A stretch of 41,282 nt of DNA from an uncultured Gammaproteobacteria bacterium (lineage in GTDB: Bacteria > Pseudomonadota > Gammaproteobacteria > Pseudomonadales > Porticoccaceae), in assembly GCA_913060555.1 (NCBI GenBank), contig CAJXRS010000012.1, positions 1-41,282 on the forward strand. Direction: 5' to 3'. A program made the translations under genes and the position numbers. How positions within the stretch are numbered: the stretch's first letter is position 1; each line of letters starts with the position of its first letter. Under the pieces are notes generated by a model that was not told the origin of the DNA, did not search any database, and saw only the letters and a program-made list of their open reading frames with translations. Positions 18,932 to 26,914 of the stretch are shown here, in pieces.

Positions 18932-21548
18932 AAATACTGTCGACGAGGACGTTTTCCACTTGTGTTCCTGTACCGGCGAGGCCCTTGAGTTGAACCTGCA
19001 GAAAGATACCCTGATCGTACTCGAGTTCTTCTTCGGGGATCAGCAGATCGTCCTCCCGGTCCAACCAGCGGCGCGCCAGCAGACTGAGCCGCCAACAGCA
19101 GCTGTCGTATTCGAAACCGGCGAGCACCTCGAGTTCCCTGCTGTTGGTGAGGTCGTGGTTCCAGCGGCCCACCAGTGCCCACTGCGGGGACAGCGGCAGG
19201 TAGCCGGAGAGATCGGTCTGCTCGATATCGGTATCGATGAGTTCCTCGCCCACCAGCCGCGGCGACTCGCGCGTGAAGCGGTAGGAGGCGTTGAACAGGC
19301 TGCGCTCGCGCTGGTATCTGAGGCTGACCGCGCCCTTGTCGACCTTGTCGTCCTGCTCGCTGTAGAGGAGATCGCTCTGCAGTCGCCAGTAGTTGCTCAA
19401 CCGAGCCGCGAATTCGGCGGCGAAGGGCGACTCGTCGCGCAGTAGCCGCCGGGCCGCCTCCCGCTTGGTGGCGTCGTCCAGGGCTTGGGGGCTGGACAGG
19501 GATTTGAGAAACGACTTGGTGAAAGTGGGTTCCAGGGAGACGTAACGGTCGTCGAAGAACTGGATCCGGCCGATGCTGCCGCGCACCAACTCCACGCCGC
19601 GCGGGTCGAGCAGACGGCTGGTCAGCCCTATGGTCAACTGATTGGCGTCGCCGATGCGATCGCCGCCGGAAAAACGATCGTCGCGAAACAGCTGCTGATA
19701 GCTGAAGGTCAGATCTGAAGTATCGAAATCGGGCAGGTCGGTCTGATCCTCGAACTGGGCATTCAGGTAATAGAGCTTGGGCTCCAGGGTCTGAGTGTAG
19801 CCTTTGAAAAGACGGCTGGTATCCCGCTCCAAGTAGAGGCCGGCATCGAGATCCGCTACGGGGACGGTCACCGAAGGACTGTCGTCGCCGCCGGACAGTA
19901 CCGGATCGTCGAGGTCGTAGCTGATGTGCTTGAGCTTGGCGCTGGGGCGCAGATATCCCCATACCCAACGGCGATCCCAAGTCAGGCCATAGTCGGTGCG
20001 CAGTCTATTCCCGGTGATCTGGCGGTCATCGCTGTGATCGAACACGGTGTACTGGTGATCGAGAGACAGCAGCAGGTCGAGACCATCGAAACGATAGTCG
20101 CCGTCGAGATCGATCCGCGGCAGCTGTTGGTATTGGCGTTCCAGGTCTCTGGCAATGGTTTGATATTCCACCCGTGCGACATTCATCTGCCAGTTGGGCA
20201 AGCGATAGCCGGCGGCGAACCGCTGCAGCAGGTGCGCCTGGCTGTTGGCTTCCAGGCTCGAGGCGCCGAGATCCCTGAAGTAATCCACGTCGCTGACCTC
20301 GGTGTAGTCCACTTGGGTGCTCCAGGCGCGGCCCAGTCCGCCGACATGGGAGGCGCCAGCCAGCCAGCGGTTCTCGCCCTCGAAGCTGCGCTTGCCGGAG
20401 CCGGGGTCCTGGTCGGCATCATTGCCGCCGCTGTCGTCCCCCAGCCAGGCGCCGGAGAGCACGGTGCTCTCCAGAGCGGACAGGTGACGGAACTCGGCCT
20501 CCAGCATGGGGCCGCGTTCCTGGACATAGCGTGGGGTCAGGGTGGCGTCGTAGTTTGGCGCCAGATTGAGGTAGATCGGCTGGGCGTAGTCCAGGCCGTT
20601 CTTATCCCCGACGAAGAGGAGCGGAAACAGCAGTCCGGTGGCGCGGCTGTCGTCGATCGGAAAACGGATCCAGGGGGTGTAGAGGACAGGGACGTCCTTC
20701 ACTTCAATTCTAGCGTGGCGCGCGATGGCAAAGCGGCCGTCGGCATCGATCTGGATTCGCTTCGCGCGCAACTGCCAGGTATTGCTGGCCGGTTCGCAGG
20801 TAGTGTAGGTGGCGTTGTCGATGTAGATGACGCCCTGGTCATCGCGCTGAAAGTGCTGGGAGCTGCCCCTGGCGCGGCTCTCATGGAGCACGAAGGTGGT
20901 GTTGTCGACCTGGACCTCCTGGGTCTGCGTGTTCAACTGCGCGCGGTCGCCGAGCAGTAACACGCCGGGTTCACGGAAGCGGATGTTGCCTTCGAGTACC
21001 GCCTGGTGGGAGTCGCGATCGATGCTCGCGCGATCGCTGCGCACCTGGCGTTTGCCCTTGGCGAGCTGCACGTCGCCGGTAAGCGTCGCCACGGCACCTT
21101 CGGCGTCGGTGGTATCCGCAGAGGCGCGCAGCGGGGCGTCCTCGGGCGGTAGGCTGGCCTCCGGCCCGCGGCGGGCGGGCTCGATATAGGCGCCACAGCA
21201 GCCGGGCTGGACTTGGCGGCGCTGTTCATCGCTGAGCTCGGCCAAGGGAATCCAATCCAGGGGATGTTCCTGAGCAGCCGCGGCGGGTCGCTCCTTGGTA
21301 TCTTCCAGCCGGCGTTCGGGCGTGCGCCAGCGCGGACGCTCGTAGCCCTCGGATCCGGGGGTCGCCCGCGGCGCGCAGGCCCAGCCGCCGTCGCCTCCCG
21401 GGGTGCAGTTCCACTGGCTACCAGCGGCCCCGGATCCGGGTGTCGCCAGCATGAGCAATGCGCCGGCCGTCGCCGTACAGAGCAGGCGACCGGCGCCACG
21501 GAATTGCCTGAGCAGCCCCCTGGGGCTAGACGAGGAGAGGAGAAACAC
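18906..21548 (-). CDS. lptD: LPS-assembly outer-membrane protein LptD
   Basis: The 880-aa protein forms the outer-membrane LPS translocon with LptE. It has a signal peptide (about residues 1-42), a periplasmic OstA/beta-jellyroll domain (TLTGDVQLAKGKRQVRSDRA, LEGNIRFREPG) and a C-terminal beta-barrel. Cysteines C48, C251 and adjacent C817-C818 correspond to the four that form the two interlocking disulfides in E. coli LptD. Three more, C58 and C117-C118 (in QPGCCGAYIEP), are additional. It is longer than E. coli LptD (784 aa), mainly at the N-terminus. It heads the surA-pdxA-rsmA-apaH operon and faces amgK divergently. Confidence 0.95.
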   Translation of the reverse strand: MFLLSSSSPRGLLRQFRGAGRLLCTATAGALLMLATPGSGAAGSQWNCTPGGDGGWACAPRATPGSEGYERPRWRTPERRLEDTKERPAAAAQEHPLDWIPLAELSDEQRRQVQPGCCGAYIEPARRGPEASLPPEDAPLRASADTTDAEGAVATLTGDVQLAKGKRQVRSDRASIDRDSHQAVLEGNIRFREPGVLLLGDRAQLNTQTQEVQVDNTTFVLHESRARGSSQHFQRDDQGVIYIDNATYTTCEPASNTWQLRAKRIQIDADGRFAIARHARIEVKDVPVLYTPWIRFPIDDSRATGLLFPLLFVGDKNGLDYAQPIYLNLAPNYDATLTPRYVQERGPMLEAEFRHLSALESTVLSGAWLGDDSGGNDADQDPGSGKRSFEGENRWLAGASHVGGLGRAWSTQVDYTEVSDVDYFRDLGASSLEANSQAHLLQRFAAGYRLPNWQMNVARVEYQTIARDLERQYQQLPRIDLDGDYRFDGLDLLLSLDHQYTVFDHSDDRQITGNRLRTDYGLTWDRRWVWGYLRPSAKLKHISYDLDDPVLSGGDDSPSVTVPVADLDAGLYLERDTSRLFKGYTQTLEPKLYYLNAQFEDQTDLPDFDTSDLTFSYQQLFRDDRFSGGDRIGDANQLTIGLTSRLLDPRGVELVRGSIGRIQFFDDRYVSLEPTFTKSFLKSLSSPQALDDATKREAARRLLRDESPFAAEFAARLSNYWRLQSDLLYSEQDDKVDKGAVSLRYQRERSLFNASYRFTRESPRLVGEELIDTDIEQTDLSGYLPLSPQWALVGRWNHDLTNSRELEVLAGFEYDSCCWRLSLLARRWLDREDDLLIPEEELEYDQGIFLQVQLKGLAGTGTQVENVLVDSIYGYEPSAR

Positions 21549-21574
21549 GTGGATTGCCCTTATTTGCCGCCGGC

Positions 21575-21580
21575 ATTGTA
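21575..21580 (-). promoter_or_regulatory. Possible -10 box for the lptD operon
   Basis: On the minus strand TACAAT lies 27 nt before the lptD ATG, in the 148-nt lptD-amgK intergenic region. No recognisable -35 hexamer lies 16-18 bp upstream, so the call rests on one hexamer. Confidence 0.35.
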
Positions 21581-21625
21581 CCCGATGTTACCTGCGGTGC
21601 AGGTCGTTGCGCGGTTTCGGTTTAA

Positions 21626-21665
21626 GTAGCCCGGCTCCGGGTTGGGTAGCGCGGCTCCGGGTTAG
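21626..21665 (+). repeat. 20-bp imperfect tandem repeat upstream of amgK
   Basis: Two consecutive 20-bp units, 21626-21645 (GTAGCCCGGCTCCGGGTTGG) and 21646-21665 (GTAGCGCGGCTCCGGGTTAG), agree at 18 positions. A third, shorter echo (GCGGGCTCCG, 21671-21680) follows. The TTAG end of unit two forms part of TAGAAT (21663-21668), a possible -10 box for amgK. Confidence 0.7.
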
Positions 21666-21696
21666 AATGGGCGGGCTCCGCAAACCCGGCGAATTC

Positions 21697-22731
21697 ATGA
21701 GCGTTCCACAGCATTTGACCGACTGGCTCGACCGGTTTCTGCCACCCGGCTTCGAGGCTCCCCGGCCGCTGAAGCTGGATCCCCTGTCGGGCGACGCTGG
21801 CTTTCGCCGTTATTTCCGCCTCGCCTGCGCGCCTCCGGTGCTCGCGACCCACGCCCCGCCGGAGCACGAAAACAATTCGGGCTTCGTCCTCAAGGGGCTG
21901 GCGTTGGCGCGGGCCGGCGTCCGGGTACCGCGGGTGTATGCCGTGGACTACAGCCGGGGCTTCCTCCTCCAGGAGGATCTGGGCAGCGAACTGATGGCAA
22001 CTCTGTTGCAGGTGGGTGCTGAGGAGCGGTGTTACCGCCAGGCGCTGGCTACCCTGGCGCAGATCCAGGCGGCGGCGCCGGACCCGGCGTGTTTCCCCGC
22101 CTATGATGCCGCCTCTCTTGAAGCGGAGATGGCGCTGTTTCCGCGCTGGTTCCTCGGCGAGTTGCTGGGCATCCGTCCCGATGCCGAGGCGCGACGGTTG
22201 ATCGCCGCGCTCTTTGCGCTGTTGATCGACAGCGCCGCTCAACAGCCGCAGGTGGTGGTTCACCGCGACTACCATAGCCGCAATCTGCTGTTCGACGCCG
22301 ATGGCAAGCTGGGGGTGGTGGATTTTCAGGACGCGGTGTGCGGTCCGGCCACCTACGACCTGGTGTCGTTGCTGCGCGATTGCTATTACCGCCTCGACGC
22401 GGCCACTCTGGATCGCCATCTGGCCAGTTATTGCGATGCCGCCGGCGTGCCCGCAAGGGAAAGGCAGCAGTGGCGGACCTGGTTCGATCTGATGGGCCTG
22501 CAGCGGCATATCAAGGTGCTGGGCATTTTTTCCCGGCTCTGGCTGCGCGACGGCAAGGCACGCTATCTGGATGACCTCCCCCTGGTCATCCGCTATGTGC
22601 TGGAAGTCGCTGGGACCCATCGGGAGACACGGGACTTCGCCGACTGGTTTGCGGCCCGGGTGCTGCCCGCCCTGGGGACGCGCCCCTGGTACCGGGACTG
22701 GCGTACGGCGGGGGCCCGATGCGCGCCATGA
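21697..22731 (+). CDS. amgK: N-acetylmuramate/N-acetylglucosamine kinase
   Basis: The 344-aa aminoglycoside-phosphotransferase-fold kinase would phosphorylate the anomeric OH of MurNAc and GlcNAc in the cell-wall recycling route that bypasses de novo UDP-MurNAc synthesis and lowers fosfomycin sensitivity (known from Pseudomonas). The catalytic loop HRDYHSRN is at residues 189-196 (D191) and the metal-binding VVDFQD has D209. The ATG at 21697 gives the family N-terminus MSVPQHLTDWLDRFLP. It overlaps murU by 13 nt and is divergent from lptD, the arrangement seen in Pseudomonas. Confidence 0.9.
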   Translation: MSVPQHLTDWLDRFLPPGFEAPRPLKLDPLSGDAGFRRYFRLACAPPVLATHAPPEHENNSGFVLKGLALARAGVRVPRVYAVDYSRGFLLQEDLGSELMATLLQVGAEERCYRQALATLAQIQAAAPDPACFPAYDAASLEAEMALFPRWFLGELLGIRPDAEARRLIAALFALLIDSAAQQPQVVVHRDYHSRNLLFDADGKLGVVDFQDAVCGPATYDLVSLLRDCYYRLDAATLDRHLASYCDAAGVPARERQQWRTWFDLMGLQRHIKVLGIFSRLWLRDGKARYLDDLPLVIRYVLEVAGTHRETRDFADWFAARVLPALGTRPWYRDWRTAGARCAP

Positions 22732-23396
22732 TTCTCGCCGCCGGGCTCGGCAAACGCCTGCGTCCACTTACCGAGCGCCTGCCCAAGGCGCTGGTCGAGG
22801 TGGGAGGCAAACCCCTCATCGAGCACCATATCGAAAAACTCGCCGCGGCCGGTATTCGCGAACTGGTGATCAATGTGTCCTGGCTCGGCGAACAACTGGA
22901 GCACCGGCTGGGACAGGGGGCCCGTTTGGGCGTGGATATCCGTTGGTCGCGCGAGCCCGAGCCCCTGGAGACCGGTGGCGGTATCCGCCAGGCCCTGGCG
23001 CTGCTGGGCTCGCAGCCGTTCGCGCTGATCAGCGCGGATGTGTGGAGTGACTATGACTATGGGTGCTTGCCGCGCACCCTGAAGGATGGCGCCTGTGCGC
23101 ACCTCATATTGGTACCCAATCCGCCGCATCATCCAATGGGGGACTATCGGCTGACGACCGATGGCTGGGTGCGCAGCGCCGAGGCCGGGCAGCCGAGCCT
23201 GACGTTCAGCGGCATCGCGGTGGTGGCGCCGGCGCTGGTACAGGGATTCCCCGCGGGCGCCACCTTCCCGCTGCGGGACGCGCTGGCCGCCGCCCTGGTC
23301 GACGACAGCGTCTCCGGGGAGGTCCACAGTGGGCGCTGGAGTGACGTGGGTACGCCGCAGCGACTCGCCGCTCTGCGTGCCGTCCTGGGCGCCTAG
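22719..23396 (+). CDS. murU: N-acetylmuramate alpha-1-phosphate uridylyltransferase
   Basis: The 225-aa nucleotidyltransferase would convert MurNAc-1-phosphate plus UTP to UDP-MurNAc, the step after AmgK. The signature runs MILAAGLGKRLRPLTERLPK (residues 4-23), with GGKPLIEHHIEKL and the SADVWSDYDY metal-binding region following. The start overlaps amgK; ATG 22728 is an alternative. Its TAG stop lies within a 15-nt palindrome also found at the lnt stop (see findings). Confidence 0.92.
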   Translation: MRAMILAAGLGKRLRPLTERLPKALVEVGGKPLIEHHIEKLAAAGIRELVINVSWLGEQLEHRLGQGARLGVDIRWSREPEPLETGGGIRQALALLGSQPFALISADVWSDYDYGCLPRTLKDGACAHLILVPNPPHHPMGDYRLTTDGWVRSAEAGQPSLTFSGIAVVAPALVQGFPAGATFPLRDALAAALVDDSVSGEVHSGRWSDVGTPQRLAALRAVLGA

Positions 23397-23407
23397 TGGC
23401 CCACTAG
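23393..23407. repeat. 15-nt palindrome at the murU stop codon (copy 1)
   Basis: CTAGTGGCCCACTAG is a 7+1+7 inverted repeat whose first TAG is the murU stop (23394-23396). The same sequence on the other strand overlaps the lnt stop at 31849-31863. In both copies the reading is GCC TAG TGG SCC ACT AG. It may be a protein-binding site or an RNA hairpin with a 3-nt loop; there is no T-tract. Confidence 0.7.
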
Positions 23408-23445
23408 CGACCGCAGCAGCCAGCGAAAATCCTGCTGATTACCGC

Positions 23446-23451
23446 TACAAT
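23446..23451 (+). promoter_or_regulatory. Possible -10 box for the aminotransferase gene
   Basis: TACAAT lies 85 nt before the ATG at 23537 in a 140-nt gap after murU. No good -35 hexamer is present at 16-18 bp spacing. The shared palindrome (23393-23407) lies about 38 nt upstream of this hexamer. Confidence 0.35.
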
Positions 23452-23536
23452 GCCCGGCCCGCCGGCGCTCGCCGGCTGCGGTCACCAGCACGGGATGCCA
23501 TCCCCACCCCTATCCGGATATCAGCGAGAGAAACTC

Positions 23537-24733
23537 ATGTTCGCCGCCCTGCAAACCTATCCCCCCGACTCCATTCTGCGCCTGATCGCGGAGTTTCGCG
23601 CCGACCCTCGGGCCGACAAGGTCGATCTCGGGGTCGGTGTGTACAAGGACGAACTGGGGCGCACTCCGATCATGGCGGCCGTCAAGGCCGCCGAGCGCCG
23701 GATCCTGGACGCCGAGGACAGCAAGGCGTACATCGGCCCCGCCGGCGTCCCCGAATTCAACACGGCGATCCAGCGCCTGGTGTTCGGCGCCGAGCACCAG
23801 GTATTGACCGACCGCCGCACCGCCACAGTGCTCACCCCAGGGGGCTGCGGCGCACTGCGCGTCGGCGCCGAGTTGCTCAAGCGGGCCGCCCCGGACACCA
23901 CCATCTGGGTGAGCGACCCGACTTGGGCTAATCACATTCCGCTGCTGGGTAACGCCGGCCTGCGGATTCGCGAATACCCCTATTACGATCGCCAGTCGAG
24001 CAGCCTGCGCTTCGACGCCATGCTGACGACGCTGGCACAGGCCGGCGCCGGTGACGTGGTGCTGCTGCACGGCTGCTGCCACAACCCCTGTGGCGCCGAC
24101 CTGGACGCCGAACAGTGGCGCGCGGTTGCCGAGCTTGCCGAACAGCGTGGCTTCCTGCCTTTCGTGGACCTGGCCTACCAGGGGCTGGGCGACGGCCTGG
24201 ATGCCGACGCCGCCGGCCTGCGATTGCTCGCCGAGCGGGTACCCGAGTTGTTGGTGGCGAGTTCCTGCTCCAAGAACTTTGGTCTCTATCGCGAGCGGGT
24301 CGGCGGTTTGTCGGTGATCGCCGGGGATGAGGCGGCGGCCTCGGCGGCGATCAGCCATGTCAACAACATCGTGCGCGGCATGTATTCCATGCCGCCATCT
24401 CACGGCGGCGCCATTGTCGCCGAGATTCTCGGCGACGACGCGCTGCAGCGGGAGTGGCGAATGGAGCTGGACGGCATGCGCGAGCGCATCAACGGACTGC
24501 GCCGCCTGGTCAACGAGAAGTTGCGCGAGCGGAACGTGGCGCGTGACTTCTCATTTATCGAGCGCGAGCGCGGTATGTTTTCCTTCCTCGGCCTCAGCGA
24601 GGCGCAGGTGGCGCGGCTGATCGCCGATTACGGCCTCTACATGGTCAACTCCAGCCGCATCAATGTCGCCGGCATCAACCAGACCAATGTGGATTACGTA
24701 GCCGATGCCCTGGCTGCGGTGCTTGCGGATTGA
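23537..24733 (+). CDS. Aspartate/aromatic amino acid aminotransferase
   Basis: The 398-aa PLP enzyme belongs to the class I AspC/TyrB family, exchanging amino groups between aspartate or aromatic amino acids and 2-oxoglutarate. It begins MFAALQTYPPDSILRL, has VDLGVGVYKDELGRTPIM, the HGCCHNPCGADL loop, and the PLP-binding lysine K246 in SSCSKNFGLYRERVG, the same residue number as E. coli AspC. The C-terminal arginine region is NSSRINVAGINQTNV. AspC-like versus TyrB-like preference cannot be decided. The gene ends 43 nt before a strong bidirectional terminator. Confidence 0.93.
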   Translation: MFAALQTYPPDSILRLIAEFRADPRADKVDLGVGVYKDELGRTPIMAAVKAAERRILDAEDSKAYIGPAGVPEFNTAIQRLVFGAEHQVLTDRRTATVLTPGGCGALRVGAELLKRAAPDTTIWVSDPTWANHIPLLGNAGLRIREYPYYDRQSSSLRFDAMLTTLAQAGAGDVVLLHGCCHNPCGADLDAEQWRAVAELAEQRGFLPFVDLAYQGLGDGLDADAAGLRLLAERVPELLVASSCSKNFGLYRERVGGLSVIAGDEAAASAAISHVNNIVRGMYSMPPSHGGAIVAEILGDDALQREWRMELDGMRERINGLRRLVNEKLRERNVARDFSFIERERGMFSFLGLSEAQVARLIADYGLYMVNSSRINVAGINQTNVDYVADALAAVLAD

Positions 24734-24776
24734 GCGCAAAATTCAGAGCCGCTTCGGTGGGTGAGCGACCGGCATG

Positions 24777-24812
24777 AAATAAGGGAGGATGCTCAGACAT
24801 CCTCCCTTATTT
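24777..24812. terminator. Bidirectional intrinsic terminator
   Basis: AAATAAGGGAGGATG (24777-24791) and CATCCTCCCTTATTT (24798-24812) form a perfect 15-bp stem with a 6-nt loop. The A/T ends give a TTATTT tail in both directions. It lies between the convergent aminotransferase (ends 24733) and acyl-CoA ligase (ends 24840) genes and can stop both. Confidence 0.88.
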
Positions 24813-24839
24813 GATTTGCGATCTACCGGCTCGCCGCGG

Positions 24840-26378
24840 CTACTTGTCGCTGGCCTTGTAGCCGCCGTACAGCTGGCGCAGTTCCGTCTTGAGGATCTTG
24901 CCGGCGCCGGATTTGGGCAGTTCCTTGACGAAATAGGCGGCCTTGGGGACCTTGAACCTGGCCAGCCGCTCGTTGCAGTGGCCGACCAGATCGGCCTCGG
25001 TCATGCTCTGGCCCTCCTTGAGTACGATGATGGCTGCCGGTACTTCCTGCCATTTTTCGTGGGGAATGCCGATCACGGCCACTTCGGCGACCGCCGGGTG
25101 CAGATAGATGGCCTGCTCGACCTCCGCTGGGTAGACGTTCTCACCGCCGCTGATGATCATGTCCTTCTTGCGGTCGACGATATAGAGAAAACCCTCGTCA
25201 TCGAGGTAGCCCAGGTCTCCGGAGTGATACCAGCCGCCGCGCAGCGCCTCGGCGGTGGCTTCCGGCTTGTTCCAGTAGCCCTTGAGCATGTTGGGGCCGC
25301 GGCAGAGCACCTCGCCGACCTGGTTGGGGCCCAGATCCCGGCCTTCCTCGTCGATAACACGAACATCGACGAAGAACGCCGGGTAGCCCACCGAGCCGTT
25401 CTTGCGCTCGCAGTCCCACTTGTCGAGGATGGTCACCAGGGGCGCCATTTCGGTCATGCCGAAACCCTCGTAGATGGGCAGTCCCCGCTCCTGGAAATAC
25501 TTCAGGATCTTGAGCGGCGTCGGTGCGGCGCCGGTCATCAGGAATTCGACGGAGCTCAGATCGTAGGGCTGTTTTTCCAGCTCCTCGACGATCATCTGCC
25601 ACATGGAGGGCACGCAGAACAGCCCGGTGATGTGTTCCTTCTGGGTGGCTTCCAGCACCGCGCGGGCGTCGAAGGCCGGCAGGGTGACCACGGTGCCGCC
25701 CTGGAACAGGGTGGGCAGGACGATCACGCTGGTGCCGCCGATGTGGAACATGGGAGCCACGCCGAGCGCCACGGTGTCGGCATGGATGGGCAGCCGCTGA
25801 GTGGTGTGGAAAACGTTCCAGGTATGTGCCGCATGGGTCAGCATGGCGCCCTTGGGCCGTCCCGTGGTGCCCGAGGTGTACATCAGCAGGGCGACGTCGT
25901 CCTGGCCGACGCTGGCGTTGATTTCGTCATCGGCCGCCGCGGTCAGAAAGGCCTCGTACTCGTCTTCCTGGTCGCAGGCGTTGCTGCGCCCGGCATAGAC
26001 CAGGGTATCGAGGTGTACGCCGTGTTGCAGCCCTTCGGCGAGGTGGCGGAACTCATCGTGGAAGAACAGGGTGCGCGCTCCCGAATCCTGGATGATGTAT
26101 TCGATTTCCGGCACCGTGAGCCGAAAATTGATGGGTAGAAAGATCGCGCCGAGTTTGGCGACGGCGAAGATCAGCTCCAGCTGGACGTGACCGTTCTGCA
26201 GCAATGAGCAGACGCGGTCTCCGGGGCGCACGCCGCTGTCGCGCAATGCGTTTGCCAAGCGGTTACAGCGTTGATTGAATTCGCGGTAGGTGAAACGCAG
26301 ATGGCGGTCGACGATCGCCAGGCGGTCACCCGAGATTGCTGCCCTTTTCGTAGCCCAGTACCCCAACCCCTGATCCAT
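24840..26378 (-). CDS. Class I adenylate-forming acyl-CoA synthetase
   Basis: The 512-aa enzyme would activate a carboxylic acid, probably a fatty acid, with ATP and CoA. Motifs are the P-loop YTSGTTGRPKGAML, GFGMTEMAPL, YHSGDLGYLDDEGF, the hinge DRKKDMIISGGENVYPAEVE and the C-terminal catalytic lysine in PKSGAGKILK. Best described as FadD-like; chain-length range cannot be read. The ATG at 26378 follows AGAGAGG; an upstream in-frame start (26450) lacks homology. It stands alone on its strand, divergent from the VanZ gene across 173 nt. Confidence 0.9.
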   Translation of the reverse strand: MDQGLGYWATKRAAISGDRLAIVDRHLRFTYREFNQRCNRLANALRDSGVRPGDRVCSLLQNGHVQLELIFAVAKLGAIFLPINFRLTVPEIEYIIQDSGARTLFFHDEFRHLAEGLQHGVHLDTLVYAGRSNACDQEDEYEAFLTAAADDEINASVGQDDVALLMYTSGTTGRPKGAMLTHAAHTWNVFHTTQRLPIHADTVALGVAPMFHIGGTSVIVLPTLFQGGTVVTLPAFDARAVLEATQKEHITGLFCVPSMWQMIVEELEKQPYDLSSVEFLMTGAAPTPLKILKYFQERGLPIYEGFGMTEMAPLVTILDKWDCERKNGSVGYPAFFVDVRVIDEEGRDLGPNQVGEVLCRGPNMLKGYWNKPEATAEALRGGWYHSGDLGYLDDEGFLYIVDRKKDMIISGGENVYPAEVEQAIYLHPAVAEVAVIGIPHEKWQEVPAAIIVLKEGQSMTEADLVGHCNERLARFKVPKAAYFVKELPKSGAGKILKTELRQLYGGYKASDK

Positions 26379-26471
26379 AACAACCTCTCTGAATTTTAGT
26401 ATCGAAGCGAAGAAATGGCATTCTCGACCAACGCCGGCAAAGAGTACCAATTACTATTTTACCGGGCAAAT

Positions 26472-26495
26472 GCGCAAATCTGTTGACATTTGTGC
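26472..26495. promoter_or_regulatory. Operator-like inverted repeat between acyl-CoA ligase and VanZ genes
   Basis: GCGCAAAT (26472-26479) and ATTTGTGC (26488-26495) are inverted repeats with one mismatch and an 8-nt spacer. A perfect TTGACA (26483-26488) overlaps the spacer. This looks like a dimeric repressor site in the 173-nt divergent intergenic region. It does not resemble the FadR or PsrA consensus I know. Confidence 0.45.
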
Positions 26496-26518
26496 GCGGG
26501 AGGATGGGCCCGGCCCGC

Positions 26519-26524
26519 TATAAT
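26519..26524 (+). promoter_or_regulatory. Consensus -10 box upstream of the VanZ gene
   Basis: A perfect TATAAT lies 28 nt before the ATG at 26552 and would start transcription near 26531. The only good -35 match, TTGACA at 26483-26488, is 30 bp away, too far for standard sigma-70 spacing. GCCCGC and GCGGGC flank the box (26513-26518, 26526-26531) as an inverted repeat. Confidence 0.5.
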
Positions 26525-26551
26525 TGCGGGCCTTTGCTGCGGAGACTGCCG

Positions 26552-26914
26552 ATGACGACGCGCAACCTGCGCTGCTGGGCGCGCTGGGGGCTGGTCTCGG
26601 CGCTGGGTCTGACCGGCTGGTTGTCGCTGCGTCCGGCGAGTGCCGAGCAGTGGTTTTCCGGGCAGGACAAGGTCCTGCACATGGCGGCCTATGCGATCTT
26701 CTATGCTTTGGGGGCGCTCGCCTGGAGGCGGCCCGGCTGGCGGCTGCCGGTGCTGCTGTTCGCCTACGGTCTGTGCATAGAGGCCCTGCAGTCGCTGGCC
26801 CCGGGGCGGGTGCCCTCACTGGGTGATCTGTTCGCCAATGCTGCCGGCCTCGCCGTCGGTGCGCTGGTGATGGGAGGGCTCGCGCCACGCCGCGCGCTGG
26901 GGCGGCCGGGATGA
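26552..26914 (+). CDS. VanZ-like integral membrane protein
   Basis: The 120-aa protein has about four transmembrane segments (near residues 8-24, 40-58, 64-84 and 92-112). The VanZ-like signature is visible: DKVLHMAAYAIFYALG, then GLCIEALQSLAPGRVPSLGDLFANAAG, where conserved E, S and D-N residues recur. VanZ of enterococci gives low teicoplanin resistance; the role of the proteobacterial relatives is unknown. The ATG at 26552 follows GGAG by 7 nt. It overlaps the DUF815 ATPase start by four bases (ATGA). Confidence 0.85.
   Translation: MTTRNLRCWARWGLVSALGLTGWLSLRPASAEQWFSGQDKVLHMAAYAIFYALGALAWRRPGWRLPVLLFAYGLCIEALQSLAPGRVPSLGDLFANAAGLAVGALVMGGLAPRRALGRPG

Noticed and set aside
24789-26138. 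449-codon plus-strand frame opposite the acyl-CoA ligase
   Set aside because: The ligase has all adenylate-forming motifs; the opposite frame has none and begins inside the bidirectional terminator.
26483-26524. TTGACA and TATAAT as one promoter
   Set aside because: Both hexamers are perfect but 30 bp apart; standard sigma-70 promoters need 16-18 bp.
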